64,000 bases of DNA, taken from contig NZ_BFBP01000007.1 in NCBI RefSeq assembly GCF_003112695.1, forward strand, positions 124,001 to 188,000. Reading direction: 5' to 3'. The stretch is from Azospira sp. I13. GTDB lineage: Bacteria > Pseudomonadota > Gammaproteobacteria > Burkholderiales > Rhodocyclaceae. Below the pieces are notes generated by a model. That model was not told where the DNA came from, did not search any database, and was given only the letters and a program-made list of their open reading frames with translations. Position numbers and translations under genes: made by a program. Shown here piece after piece: positions 36,668 through 45,017 of this stretch (within the stretch, counting starts at the first letter, position 1; every line of letters starts with the position of its first letter).

Positions 36668-37540
36668 TCAGGCGGCGGGCGTGGCCAGGAAGGTTTCCAG
36701 CACCCGGCGCAGCAGGAAGACGCGGCGCAGGCTGCGGCCGCGGCGGTTGCGCCAGGGCCGGGCCAGCCCGGTGAGCAGGCGCAGCCAGACCATGGCCCGT
36801 TGCAGGCAGGCGCGCATGTCCGGTGCCGGGTGGGCGGCGAAATAGGTCTGCAGGAGGGTCAGACCCAGGGCGGCCCAGGCATCCTCGCCCCGCTCGTCGA
36901 GCAACAGGCAGGAATTGACCAGCAGCACCAGGTCCAGGGTCTGGGTGACAGCCAGGGGCAGGTGCTCGCCGATGTCTTCCTCGAAGTCGATGCGGTACAG
37001 ATCGCCCTGCCACAGCATGAGGTTCTTCACCTGGGCGCCACCGTGCCAGTGGCCCGCCCGGTGGAAGGCCGCCAGGTCGGCGGCAGCCCGCCGCAGCAGG
37101 GCATCCCAGGTTGGACGGTCATGGCTACGGGCGGCCTCTTCCAAGGTGTTGCCGACGGCTTCCAGGGCCAGCCAGTCAGGGCCTTCGGCCAGCACCCGGG
37201 GCACCTTGACGCCGGCGGCGTGGAGGCTGCGCAGGCGGCGGGATTCGACCCGAATCAGCCCGCCCTGGTCCGACAGGGCCAGGGAATGGCGCGGCAGGGG
37301 CTGGGGCGAGAGGCTGGCGGCGATGCGGGCGGCCAGCCAGGTGACCCAGGCGGGACGAGTCTGATCGGAGGCCCGCTTGACGACGATGGCCTGGCCCTGG
37401 TGCTGGAGGCGGAGGATGCGCTCCTCCGGCCTGGCGGCGAGGGCAATGGCGACGGCCGCGGCGAGGCCCGGATCGGGGGCGGCGGAGGCGGCAGCAGTAC
37501 GGGCAGGGGGCGGCGACGATGCGGGAGGGAGGGCAACCAT
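36668..37540 (-). CDS. Protein-kinase-fold protein (BUD32/LPS-kinase-like)
   Basis: 290-residue protein with a protein-kinase-like fold. The catalytic loop appears as HWHGGAQVKNLMLW near residue 165, with the metal-binding Asn, and the DFG equivalent as RIDFEEDIGE near 182. An upstream QAIVVKRAS near 48 supplies the ATP lysine. This is the pattern of small kinases such as the lipopolysaccharide (WaaP/KdkA) and BUD32-like families, but the usual catalytic Asp is replaced by Gly in HGG, so activity is uncertain. The start at 37540 (MVALPPAS) was taken as the first reasonable ATG; the far longer frame upstream overlaps other genes and is spurious. Function unknown. Confidence 0.72.
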   Translation of the reverse strand: MVALPPASSPPPARTAAASAAPDPGLAAAVAIALAARPEERILRLQHQGQAIVVKRASDQTRPAWVTWLAARIAASLSPQPLPRHSLALSDQGGLIRVESRRLRSLHAAGVKVPRVLAEGPDWLALEAVGNTLEEAARSHDRPTWDALLRRAAADLAAFHRAGHWHGGAQVKNLMLWQGDLYRIDFEEDIGEHLPLAVTQTLDLVLLVNSCLLLDERGEDAWAALGLTLLQTYFAAHPAPDMRACLQRAMVWLRLLTGLARPWRNRRGRSLRRVFLLRRVLETFLATPAA

Positions 37541-37865
37541 GGGGCGGATTATCCCACAAGGCCCGGGATGGCCGGCCCCAGGGCAGCCCCGGGTCGGGCT
37601 ACCCATGGCAAGGGAAAGGGAATCAAAGGAAAAACGGAGAGGGCCAGGAAAATGATACGGACGATGCGGGTGATACGGGTGGATAAGGGTCGATACGGCC
37701 AGAAGCGGGCAGACACTGGCGCTGGCCGGCAGGCGGGACGAAATACGGCCTAAATCAAATCGGGGCACCCTGGCTCGGGCTATCATGCCCATCGTTTGTC
37801 GCTGCATCCTGTCGTTTCGACCGATCCTGCGCCCCTTCATTCCGCCCTCATTGACCGAGGCTGCC
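37541..37865. other. Divergent intergenic region
   Basis: 325 bases between the kinase-like gene and the periplasmic-protein gene. It contains the short tandem repeats listed separately and, near 37780, TATCAT as a weak -10 candidate for the rightward genes. No coding frame here resembles a known protein, and no RNA gene was recognised. Confidence 0.5.
37654..37700. repeat. Short degenerate tandem repeats, 9-base unit
   Basis: Five imperfect copies of GATACGGGT follow one another: GATACGGAC, GATGCGGGT, GATACGGGT, a GGATAAGGGTC variant with two extra bases, and GATACGGCC. Microsatellite-like, in the divergent gap. Confidence 0.6.
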
Positions 37866-38243
37866 ATGCCCTCCATTCGCACCCTGCGCCCTGCCCTGCT
37901 CTCCACCCTGTTGCTGCCCATCCTGCTCTCGGCCCTGCCGGCCCAGGCGGCGGGGCTGACGCCGGAATCCGTTCTCCAGACCCTGCAATCCCTGGGCCGC
38001 ATCAACGGCACAGCCCTGGCCTGCGGCCAGCAGGACGTGGTGGCCCGGGTCAAAGGCCTGGTCATCCAGCGCGCCCCGAAAACCCGCCAGTACGGCGAGG
38101 CCTTCGAGACCGCCACCCAGGAAGCCTTCCTCACCCGTTCGCGCCAGGGCGGCCAATGCCCCGCCGGCCCGGAGTTGGCGCGGGAAGCCGAAACCCTGGC
38201 CGAGCAACTGCCGCCGGCCAGCGCCGTCCAGGCAGGCCGCTGA
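37866..38243 (+). CDS. Small periplasmic protein of unknown function upstream of SCO
   Basis: 125-residue protein with a clear signal peptide (LLSTLLLPILLSALPAQA, cleavage near residue 26). The mature part is helical, with two cysteines (ALACGQQD and GGQCPAGP) that could form a disulfide; FETATQEAFL and TLQSLGRINGTALACG look like a structured core. I do not recognise a named family. The ATG at 37866 is preferred over an upstream ATG at 37785 because it starts the signal peptide. Its stop overlaps the SCO start (TGATG), so it is co-translated with the copper chaperone and may share its periplasmic job. Confidence 0.75.
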   Translation: MPSIRTLRPALLSTLLLPILLSALPAQAAGLTPESVLQTLQSLGRINGTALACGQQDVVARVKGLVIQRAPKTRQYGEAFETATQEAFLTRSRQGGQCPAGPELAREAETLAEQLPPASAVQAGR

Positions 38244-38959
38244 TGCTGACCCTGCGCCGCTCCCTGCTGCTGCTCGGCAGCGCCCTGACCCTGGCCATGC
38301 CGCCCCTGGTTCAGGCCCAGGCCACCAACGCCAATACCACCGCCAAGCCCCAGGTGCATAACCGGCACCTCGCCGACAACGGCGACACCATCGAGGTGGG
38401 CGTGCAGCCCCGCTACCTGCTGCAGAACCAGTACGGCGCGGTGATCACCAACCAGGATTTCCCGGACCAGTTCCAGCTCATCACCTTCGGCTACACCTCC
38501 TGCCCCGACGTCTGCCCCACCACCCTGGCGGAAATGGCGGCCATCCTGGAGCAGCTGGGGGACGCCGGCAAACGGCTGCAACCCCTGTTCATCACGGTGG
38601 ACCCGGAGCGGGATACGCCCAAGGTGCTGGGCAACTACGTTGCCTTCTTCCACCCCCGCATCCAGGGCCTGACCGGTTCCCAGCCCCTGGTGCAGCGGGT
38701 GGCGGAAAACTTCAAGGTGCGCTTCGAGAAGGTGCGGGAGCCCGGCTCCGAGCAATACTGGATGGACCACTCCGCCGGCATGTACCTGCTGGGGCCGGAT
38801 GGCGCTTTCATCGCCAAGTTCGCCTACGCCATGCCCGCCGCCGAGATCACCGAGCGCCTGCGCCAGTTCATCGCCGAGGCCCCGCCGCCGCGCCAGCGCA
38901 AGGGCGGTGAAGGCCTGGAAGGCGTACCGCTGCCGGCGCCTGCCCAGCTGCCGCAGTAA
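38243..38959 (+). CDS. SCO1/SenC family copper chaperone
   Basis: 238-residue periplasmic thioredoxin-fold protein of the SCO family, which delivers copper to the CuA centre of cytochrome oxidase and related enzymes (including nitrous oxide reductase). The metal ligands are present: TSCPDVCPT near residue 90 (CxxxC) and the distal His in MDHSAGMYLLGPDG near 175. A signal peptide spans residues 1-26. The C-terminal 25 residues are Pro-rich and outside the fold. The start overlaps the stop of the preceding small periplasmic protein gene. No oxidase genes are nearby, so the target is not evident. Confidence 0.93.
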   Translation: MLTLRRSLLLLGSALTLAMPPLVQAQATNANTTAKPQVHNRHLADNGDTIEVGVQPRYLLQNQYGAVITNQDFPDQFQLITFGYTSCPDVCPTTLAEMAAILEQLGDAGKRLQPLFITVDPERDTPKVLGNYVAFFHPRIQGLTGSQPLVQRVAENFKVRFEKVREPGSEQYWMDHSAGMYLLGPDGAFIAKFAYAMPAAEITERLRQFIAEAPPPRQRKGGEGLEGVPLPAPAQLPQ

Positions 38960-39090
38960 GCCGCGGCAGTCCGCCGCGGCAATCGGCCGCCACACCGGGG
39001 CGCCCTGAAGCCCAGCCCAAGCAGCGGCCAAGGGCCCCATCCCACTTCAACCCGCTGCTTCACCCTGCCTCCCCTGCTTCACCCTGCCCG

Positions 39091-39116
39091 CCCCGGGGTT
39101 TTTCCCCCGGGGTTTT
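39091..39116 (+). terminator. Terminator after the SCO gene
   Basis: CCCCGGGG (39091-39098), loop TTTTTC, CCCCGGGG (39105-39112), then TTTT. Just upstream is a direct repeat of CCTGCTTCACCCTGCC-like text (39054-39088). It separates the SCO pair from the cobalamin-binding-like gene. Confidence 0.75.
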
Positions 39117-39153
39117 GCGCTAGCATCCCGCTCTCCCCTCCCCTGGATGCGCC

Positions 39154-39990
39154 ATGACTGCCAGCCCCAACGCTCTCTGCCACGATGCCCTCGGCACCCC
39201 GCACCCGGCCCGCGCCCCCGGCCAGGGCGACGACCCGGCCCTGCGCATCGTTTCCCTGGTGCCCTCCATCACCGAGCTGCTGGTGGATCTGGGCTTGGGC
39301 GACCGGCTGGTGGGCCGCACCGGCTTTTGCGTGCATCCCCGGGAATTCCTGCAAACGGTGCCCAAGGTCGGCGGCACCAAGGGCTTCGACGCCGAAAAAA
39401 TCCGCGCCCTGGCCCCCAGCCACGTCATCGTCAATGTGGATGAAAACCGGCGGGAGGAAGTGGAAGCCCTGGCCGCCTTCGTCCCCCACATCGTCGTCAC
39501 CCATCCCCTGGGGCCGGACGACAACCCGGCCCTCTACCGCCTGATGGGCGAATTGTTCGGCCGCCAGGAAGCCGCCGCCGCCCTCTGTGCCGACTATGCC
39601 GCGGCCCGCCGGGAACTGGCAGACACCGCCGCGGCCCTGCCCCGGGAAGCGGTGCTCTACCTGATCTGGAAAAAGCCCTGGATGAGCATCGGCCGGGACA
39701 CCTACATCGCCCGCATGCTCGCCGCCGCCGGCTGGGACAGCCTGCCCGACGCGGTGGAACCCCGCTATCCGGAAGTGGCGCTGGACCTGGCCCGCCAGGC
39801 CGGGCGCATTCTCCTGCCCAGCGAGCCCTACCCCTTCCGCGACAAGGACGCCCAGGAACTGGCCGCCGACCCGGTCACGGGCGGCACGCCGGTGCTGGCG
39901 GTGGATGGGGAAATGATCTCCTGGTACGGCAGCCGGGCCATTGCCGGCCTGCGCTATCTGGCCGCCCTGCGCCGGGAGTTGGTGGGTTGA
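39154..39990 (+). CDS. Cobalamin-binding-like protein (BtuF fold) without signal peptide
   Basis: 278-residue helical-backbone metal receptor of the BtuF/FhuD class. RIVSLVPSITELLVDLGLGDRLVGRT (in pieces), the linker-domain DAEKIRALAPSHVIVN and LIWKKPWMSIGRDTYIARML blocks are typical of B12-binding BtuF-like proteins. The N-terminus is not a signal peptide or lipobox, so the protein is probably cytosolic, unlike a transporter receptor. Cytosolic members of this group are common in betaproteobacteria and have no firm function. No btuCD genes or cobalamin riboswitch were seen nearby. An ATG at 39154 fits the spacing from the upstream terminator. Confidence 0.85.
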   Translation: MTASPNALCHDALGTPHPARAPGQGDDPALRIVSLVPSITELLVDLGLGDRLVGRTGFCVHPREFLQTVPKVGGTKGFDAEKIRALAPSHVIVNVDENRREEVEALAAFVPHIVVTHPLGPDDNPALYRLMGELFGRQEAAAALCADYAAARRELADTAAALPREAVLYLIWKKPWMSIGRDTYIARMLAAAGWDSLPDAVEPRYPEVALDLARQAGRILLPSEPYPFRDKDAQELAADPVTGGTPVLAVDGEMISWYGSRAIAGLRYLAALRRELVG

Positions 39991-40354
39991 GGTTAGCGGA
40001 GGCGAGCTGAGACGCGACGCCCGCCACGGTGAATCTTCCGGGCGGGGATAGGGCAGAAAAATGGCAGAAAAGCAGAACCACCCCGGAGAGGCAGGAAGGA
40101 AGCCATTCTCCATCCCCCATTGCCAGTGAGGCAGAACCACTGCGCTTCGCCAGCCACCCCCCTTGCCGATGCCCGTCCTGCTTGCCTCTCCGGGGAAGCA
40201 CACGGAAAAACGCCCCCCAAGCGCACCCAGGCCACCACCGAGCGGAGGGGAGGCACAAGACGAAAGAAGGCCCGGCCAGGCTGACCGGATAGGGGAAAGG
40301 ACCATCCCGCCCGCGTCGGCCAGGAGGCAGCGGGAGCGGTGGCCGGCGGGAGGG
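39991..40354. other. 364-base gap between convergent genes
   Basis: Holds a 13-base perfect inverted repeat (listed separately), two near-copies of GCAGAACCAC (40072-40081 and 40131-40140) and no convincing gene. Both flanking genes point into it, so it carries no promoter for either. I looked for a B12 box and found none. Confidence 0.55.
40081..40195. repeat. Inverted repeat in the gap after the BtuF-like gene
   Basis: CCCCGGAGAGGCA (40081-40093) is matched exactly by TGCCTCTCCGGGG (40183-40195); adjacent AGGAAGGA and TCCTGCT extend the pairing weakly. The 89-base spacer has its own short pairings. Could act as a transcription stop for both convergent genes or be a mobile palindromic unit. 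Confidence 0.65.
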
Positions 40355-40936
40355 TTAGGGCCGGAAGCGGGTGATGCCGGCCTCGGTGATCAGGGCGTCC
40401 AGGGGTTCGTCGTGGGGCTCCGGGCCGATGTCCGCCACCCAGGCAATTTCGTAGCCGACACCGATGGCCAGGGGCCGGGGGTCCAGGCTGGCCAGGGTGC
40501 GGTCGAAAAAACCGCCGCCGTAGCCGAGGCGGTAACCCAGGCGATCCACCCCGTTCACCGGCAGCAGCAGCACTTCCGGCACCAGCCAGTTGCCCGCCGT
40601 GGGCGTGGGAATGCCATAGCGGTCCGGCGCTAGGGGCGTTTCGGGAGTCCACTCGCGGAAGGCCAGGGGCGCGTTGGGCACCGTCACCACCGGCAGGGCG
40701 GCCCGGCCACCCCGGGCCTGCCACAGGGTCAGCACCGGCCGCAGATCCGGCTCGTTCTGCACCGGCCAGCAGAAGCCCACCACCTTGCCGGCCAGTTCGG
40801 GAAAGCCGGCCAGCAGATGGCCGCAGACAGCTTCGGAAAGCAGGCCGACGGCTTCGCTGGAAAGGGCAAGACGGTCGGCCAGCAGGCGCTGGCGCAGGGC
40901 ACGGCGGTCGAGGGGAGCAGGAGGGGCGGAGGTCAT
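40355..40936 (-). CDS. 5-Formyltetrahydrofolate cyclo-ligase
   Basis: 193-residue cytosolic enzyme that converts 5-formyltetrahydrofolate to 5,10-methenyl-tetrahydrofolate using ATP. Family motifs are RRALRQRLLADRLAL at the N-terminus, VVGFCWPVQNEPDLRP near 52, and the C-terminal VNGVDRLGYRLGYGGGFFDRTLA region (in pieces), which binds ATP. Length and motifs are standard for YgfA/FAU1-type proteins. In many gammaproteobacteria this gene follows 6S RNA (ssrS); no such RNA was recognised here. It is divergent from the Slt gene. Confidence 0.94.
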   Translation of the reverse strand: MTSAPPAPLDRRALRQRLLADRLALSSEAVGLLSEAVCGHLLAGFPELAGKVVGFCWPVQNEPDLRPVLTLWQARGGRAALPVVTVPNAPLAFREWTPETPLAPDRYGIPTPTAGNWLVPEVLLLPVNGVDRLGYRLGYGGGFFDRTLASLDPRPLAIGVGYEIAWVADIGPEPHDEPLDALITEAGITRFRP

Positions 40937-41254
40937 GGCAGGAGCAAGAAGGCGGCGAAGGGATAAAATGGCGGCGCTGAATCACGGTGCAGGGCCACCG
41001 CGGTGGGAAAGGATCAAAAAGGAAAAGGCTGCTGCAGCCACGGCAGCACGGCCGGCAGCCGGGCCTGTGCTATCCTCGGCAGGCCGGTGGCGCCTTGTCT
41101 GGCGCTGGTTGAGCGCGTTTGGCGCCCGCCCGGCCTATCCTGCCTGCCCGAGTTTCACACTTCCGCCGCCAAACCAGCAGCCATGCCCGCCGATACCAGC
41201 CCTCTGCGACAGGCCTGCCCTGGCGGCGAAGCCGACCCAGATTATCACACTGCA
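40937..41254. other. Divergent gap upstream of slt
   Basis: 318 bases between the cyclo-ligase and Slt genes. The Slt frame stays open back to 41003 but the added text is not protein-like and would bury the signal peptide. No RNA gene or recognised operator was seen; both promoters must lie here. Confidence 0.5.
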
Positions 41255-43273
41255 ATGTCCCCAGCCTCTGCCCGCCGCCCCGCCCTGATTGCCCTCCGCC
41301 GCCTTTGCGGCAGCCTTTCCCTCAGCCTCCTGCTCGGCCTTGGCCTGCATGGCCCGGCCGCCGCCCAGAGCGGCAGCGACGAGCAGTTCGTCGCCGCCCG
41401 GGATGCCTTCCGCGCCGGCGACCTGAACCGTCTCGACCGCCTCGCCGCCGACCTGAAGGACCACGAACTGTGGCCCTACATCGAATACTTCAAGCTGCGC
41501 GCCCAGCTGGAGAAGGACAAGTCCGAAGCCAATATCCAGGCGCCCCTGGCCGACTTCCTGGCCCGTCAGGATCGCTACTACCTGGGCGAGAAGCTGCGCG
41601 GCGACTGGCTGCGCATCCTGGCCAAGCAGCAGCGCTGGAGCGACTTCGAGGCGGAGTTCCCGAAGATTCTCCAGCCCGAGCAGGACCTGGCCTGCTACGC
41701 CCTGCAGGCCCGCCTGGCGCGCAAGGACGCGAAGGCCCTGGACGACGCCCTGCCCCTCTTCAAGACCCTGCTGGACGTGCCCGAACCCTGCGGCCCGGTG
41801 CTGGACGCCCTGGTCAGCGGCCAGCGGGTCAATTCCGACGATGTCTGGGGCCGCATCCGCCGCCAGTTCGAAGCCAACAAGCTGGGCAGCGCCTGGAACA
41901 GCGCCCAGTACCTGCCGGTGAACCAGACCCCCGAACGCAAGCAGTGGGATCAGGTGACGGACAAGCCCCTGCCTTTCCTGCTCAAGCTCAGCGGCAACCT
42001 GAGCAGCCAGCGCCTGAGCCGGGAACTGGCCCTGCTGGCCGTGCAACGGGTGGCCAAGAACGACCCGGCCATGGCCGCCCAGCGCCTCGACCAGATCGAC
42101 GGCCAGCTGCCGCCGGCCGACCGGGCCTGGGCCTGGGGCCAGGTGGGCTGGCAGGGCGCCCAGCGCCATTACGCCGAGGCGGTGGAGTGGTACCGCCGCG
42201 GCGGCGACCTGCCCACCCTGTCGGATGAAGCCCAGGCCTGGAAGGTGCGGGCCGGCCTGCGGGCCCAGGACTGGCATCTGGTGAAGCACGCGGTGGAAGG
42301 CATGAGCCCGACCCAGGCCGCCGATCCCAGCTGGACCTACTGGCTGGGCCGGGCCTACAAGGCCGCCGGCCGGGCCGACCTGGCCAACCCGTTGTTCGAG
42401 CGCATCGCCGGCCAGCCCAATTTCTACGGCAACCTGGCGGAAGAGGAGCTGGGCCGCCCCATCAAGCTGCCGCCGACGGCCCGCCCGCCGAGCAAGGAAG
42501 AACTGGCCCGGGTCGGCGACAACCTCTCCATCCGCCGCGCCCTGGCCCTGTTCCGCACCAACCTGCGCTTCGAGGGCACCAAGGAATGGAGCTGGGCCCT
42601 GCGCGGCATGGATGACCGGGAGCTGCTGGCCGCCGCCGAAATTGCCCGTCGCAGCAACATCTTCGACCGCGCCATTGCCGCTGCCGACCGCACCAAGAAC
42701 GAGCACGACTACAGCCTGCGCTACCTCTCGCCTTTCGACGAGCAGATCCGCCCCGTGGCCCGCCAACAGCAGCTGGACGATGCCTGGGTGTATGGCCTGA
42801 TGCGCCAGGAAAGCCGCTTCATCACCAACGCCAAGTCCTCCGTCGGCGCCTCGGGCCTGATGCAGCTGATGCCGGCCACCGCCCGCTGGGTGGCGAAGAA
42901 GATCGGCCTCAAGGATTACGACCACGGCCAGGTGAACAACACCGACACCAACGTGCTGCTCGGTACCTCCTACATGCGCATGGTCATGGAGAGCCTGGAC
43001 AACCACCCGGTGCTGGCCTCCGCCGCCTACAACGCCGGCCCCGGCCGGGCCCAGAAGTGGCGTGCCGCGCGGCCCCTGGAAGGCGCCATTTATGCCGAGA
43101 CCATTCCCTTCACCGAGACCCGGGATTACGTCAAGAAGGTGATGAGCAACTCGGTGTATTACGCCTCCCTCTTCAACAACGGCCGGCCCCAGTCCCTGAA
43201 AAGCCGGCTGGGGGTGGTGACCCCCAAGGGCAGCGGTGGCGAGAACCAGCCAAAACCGGAAGATTTGCCGTAA
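41255..43273 (+). CDS. slt: Soluble lytic murein transglycosylase (Slt70 family)
   Basis: 672-residue periplasmic enzyme that cleaves peptidoglycan between MurNAc and GlcNAc, forming 1,6-anhydroMurNAc. A signal peptide covers about residues 1-36. Residues 40-480 form the helical superhelical U-domain, and the C-terminal 170 residues the goose-lysozyme-like catalytic domain, with Glu519 in MRQESRF, then SVGASGLMQLMPATA and the AAYNAGPGR motif. The ATG at 41255 starts the signal peptide. It is followed by the NDUFA9-like gene on the same strand after about 107 bases. Confidence 0.94.
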   Translation: MSPASARRPALIALRRLCGSLSLSLLLGLGLHGPAAAQSGSDEQFVAARDAFRAGDLNRLDRLAADLKDHELWPYIEYFKLRAQLEKDKSEANIQAPLADFLARQDRYYLGEKLRGDWLRILAKQQRWSDFEAEFPKILQPEQDLACYALQARLARKDAKALDDALPLFKTLLDVPEPCGPVLDALVSGQRVNSDDVWGRIRRQFEANKLGSAWNSAQYLPVNQTPERKQWDQVTDKPLPFLLKLSGNLSSQRLSRELALLAVQRVAKNDPAMAAQRLDQIDGQLPPADRAWAWGQVGWQGAQRHYAEAVEWYRRGGDLPTLSDEAQAWKVRAGLRAQDWHLVKHAVEGMSPTQAADPSWTYWLGRAYKAAGRADLANPLFERIAGQPNFYGNLAEEELGRPIKLPPTARPPSKEELARVGDNLSIRRALALFRTNLRFEGTKEWSWALRGMDDRELLAAAEIARRSNIFDRAIAAADRTKNEHDYSLRYLSPFDEQIRPVARQQQLDDAWVYGLMRQESRFITNAKSSVGASGLMQLMPATARWVAKKIGLKDYDHGQVNNTDTNVLLGTSYMRMVMESLDNHPVLASAAYNAGPGRAQKWRAARPLEGAIYAETIPFTETRDYVKKVMSNSVYYASLFNNGRPQSLKSRLGVVTPKGSGGENQPKPEDLP

Positions 43274-43380
43274 AATCCTGGGTTTCCCGGCGCCGCCACC
43301 CGGTGCCGGAACGTGAGGGGAGCACCGCTCCGGCATCCGGCGCGGCGCAAAGACTATAAAGCGACACACCTGAGAAAATC

Positions 43381-44340
43381 ATGGCGATCAAAAACATTCT
43401 GTTGCTGGGCGGTAGCGGCTTTGTCGGCGGCCACATTGCCAATCTGTTGTCTGCTCGTGAAGGCATCCGCATCACCGTGCCCTCCCGCCGTCGGGAACGG
43501 GCCCGTCATCTGCTGCCCCTGCCCGGGGTCGACGTGGTGGAAGCCAACATCAACAACGAGGCCGAGCTGGCTGCCCTGATGCGCGGCCAGGATGCCGTGA
43601 TCAACCTGGTGGGCATCCTGCACGGCGACAGCGAACTGCCCTACGGCAAGAAGTTCGCCCAGGCCCACGTGGAACTGCCCAAGAAGATCGTCGCTGCCAT
43701 GCAGCAAACCGGCGTCAAGCGCCTGGTGCACATGAGCGCCCTCAAGGCCGATACCAAGGGCCCCTCCGAATACCTGCGTTCCAAGGGCGACGGCGAAGCT
43801 GCCGTGCTGGCCGCCCAGGGCAAGCTGGACGTGACCGTGTTCCGTCCTTCCGTCATCTTCGGTGCCGGGGATGCCTTCCTCAACACCTTCGCCAGCGTGC
43901 TCAAACTCGCCCCCTTCTTCCCCATCGGCTTCCCCGATGCCCGCTTCCAGCCGGTCTGGGTGGACGACGTGGCCCAGGCCTTTGTCGGCTGCCTGGAGGA
44001 GAGCGACACCTTCGGCCAGACCTATGAGCTGTGTGGCCCCGGGGTTTTCAGCCTGCGCGACATGATTCAGTACACCGGCAAGGTGATCGGCAAGGAACGC
44101 CCCCTGTTCAAGCTTTCCGAAGGCTGGGCCTATCTGCAGGCCGGCCTGCTGTGGCTGGCCCCCAAACCCATGATGTCTCCGGACAACCTGCGCTCCATGC
44201 AGGTGGACAACGTGGCCACCCCCGGCGCCAAAGTACCGGCCCGCTGGAGCCCGGCATCCCTGGAATCCGTGGCCCCCACCTACCTGGCTGCCGACCCCAA
44301 CGCCAAGTTCAACACGTTCCGGGGCCAGGCCGGCCGCTGA
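43381..44340 (+). CDS. NAD(P)H-binding protein, complex I NDUFA9-like
   Basis: 319-residue atypical short-chain dehydrogenase-fold protein. The Rossmann motif ILLLGGSGFVGGHIA is at 6-20, followed by NLVGILHGD near 77 and LVHMSALKAD near 115, as in NDUFA9-like proteins. Bacterial members bind NAD(P)H without a proven reaction; the eukaryotic relative is an accessory subunit of respiratory complex I. No signal peptide is present. A glutathione transferase and cca follow on the same strand with short gaps, so these may share a message. Confidence 0.9.
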   Translation: MAIKNILLLGGSGFVGGHIANLLSAREGIRITVPSRRRERARHLLPLPGVDVVEANINNEAELAALMRGQDAVINLVGILHGDSELPYGKKFAQAHVELPKKIVAAMQQTGVKRLVHMSALKADTKGPSEYLRSKGDGEAAVLAAQGKLDVTVFRPSVIFGAGDAFLNTFASVLKLAPFFPIGFPDARFQPVWVDDVAQAFVGCLEESDTFGQTYELCGPGVFSLRDMIQYTGKVIGKERPLFKLSEGWAYLQAGLLWLAPKPMMSPDNLRSMQVDNVATPGAKVPARWSPASLESVAPTYLAADPNAKFNTFRGQAGR

Positions 44341-44370
44341 ACGCCTACCCCCCGCCCGGGAGGAGAATCC

Positions 44371-45012
44371 ATGCTGCAACTGGTCATCGGTAACAAGAAC
44401 TTCTCCTCCTGGTCCCTGCGGCCCTGGCTGCTGCTCAAACAGGCCGGACTGCCCTTCGACGAGATTCCCATCAAGCTGCGCCAGCCGGACACCACGGCGC
44501 AGATCCTGCGCTACTCCCCGTCAGGCAAGGTACCGGCGCTGCTTGATGGCGACCTGACGGTCTGGGATTCCCTGGCCATCTGCGAATACGTGGCCGAGCT
44601 GGCTGCCGTGCGGGGCGTTGCCCTGTGGCCGGCAGACCCCAAGGTGCGGGCCGAAGCCCGTTCCGTCAGCGCCGAGATGCATTCCGGCTTCCCCGCCCTG
44701 CGCCAGCACATGAGCATGGAAGTGGCGGCCTTCCACCCGGATGTGGAAAAACACCCCGACGCCCTCAAGGACGCCGAACGGGTCGCCGGCCTGTGGGTTT
44801 CCTGCCGTCAGCGTTTTGCCGACGCCGGCCCCTTCCTCTTCGGCGCCTTCTCCGTGGCCGACGCCATGTACGCCCCGGTGGCCTTCCGCTTCCACACCTA
44901 TGGCGTCGACCTGCCGCCCCTGGCCATGGCTTACCGCGATGCCCTGCTGTCCCTGCCCGCCATGCGGGAATGGGCCAGCGGCGCCCGGGCCGAAGCCGAC
45001 GGCAAAGCCTGA
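44371..45012 (+). CDS. Glutathione S-transferase family protein
   Basis: 213-residue cytosolic GST fold. The thioredoxin-like N-terminal domain begins with GNKNFSSWSLRPWLLLKQAG, in which the Ser of FSSWS is the likely glutathione-activating residue, and has YSPSGKVPALLDGD and DSLAICEYVAEL for glutathione binding. The C-terminal half is all helical. It belongs to the same branch as uncharacterised proteobacterial GSTs with this opening. An AGGAG site precedes the ATG. Substrate unknown. It sits between the NDUFA9-like gene and cca. Confidence 0.93.
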   Translation: MLQLVIGNKNFSSWSLRPWLLLKQAGLPFDEIPIKLRQPDTTAQILRYSPSGKVPALLDGDLTVWDSLAICEYVAELAAVRGVALWPADPKVRAEARSVSAEMHSGFPALRQHMSMEVAAFHPDVEKHPDALKDAERVAGLWVSCRQRFADAGPFLFGAFSVADAMYAPVAFRFHTYGVDLPPLAMAYRDALLSLPAMREWASGARAEADGKA

Positions 45013-45017
45013 GGTCC

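Noticed and set aside
37541-39040. Upstream extension of the kinase-like frame on the minus strand to about 790 residues
   Set aside because: It runs over the plus-strand SCO and small periplasmic protein genes and shows no homology; the start at 37540 explains the kinase fold.
39991-40354. Possible cobalamin riboswitch next to the BtuF-like gene
   Set aside because: The gap is downstream of that gene, both flanking genes converge on it, and I found no B12 box on either strand.
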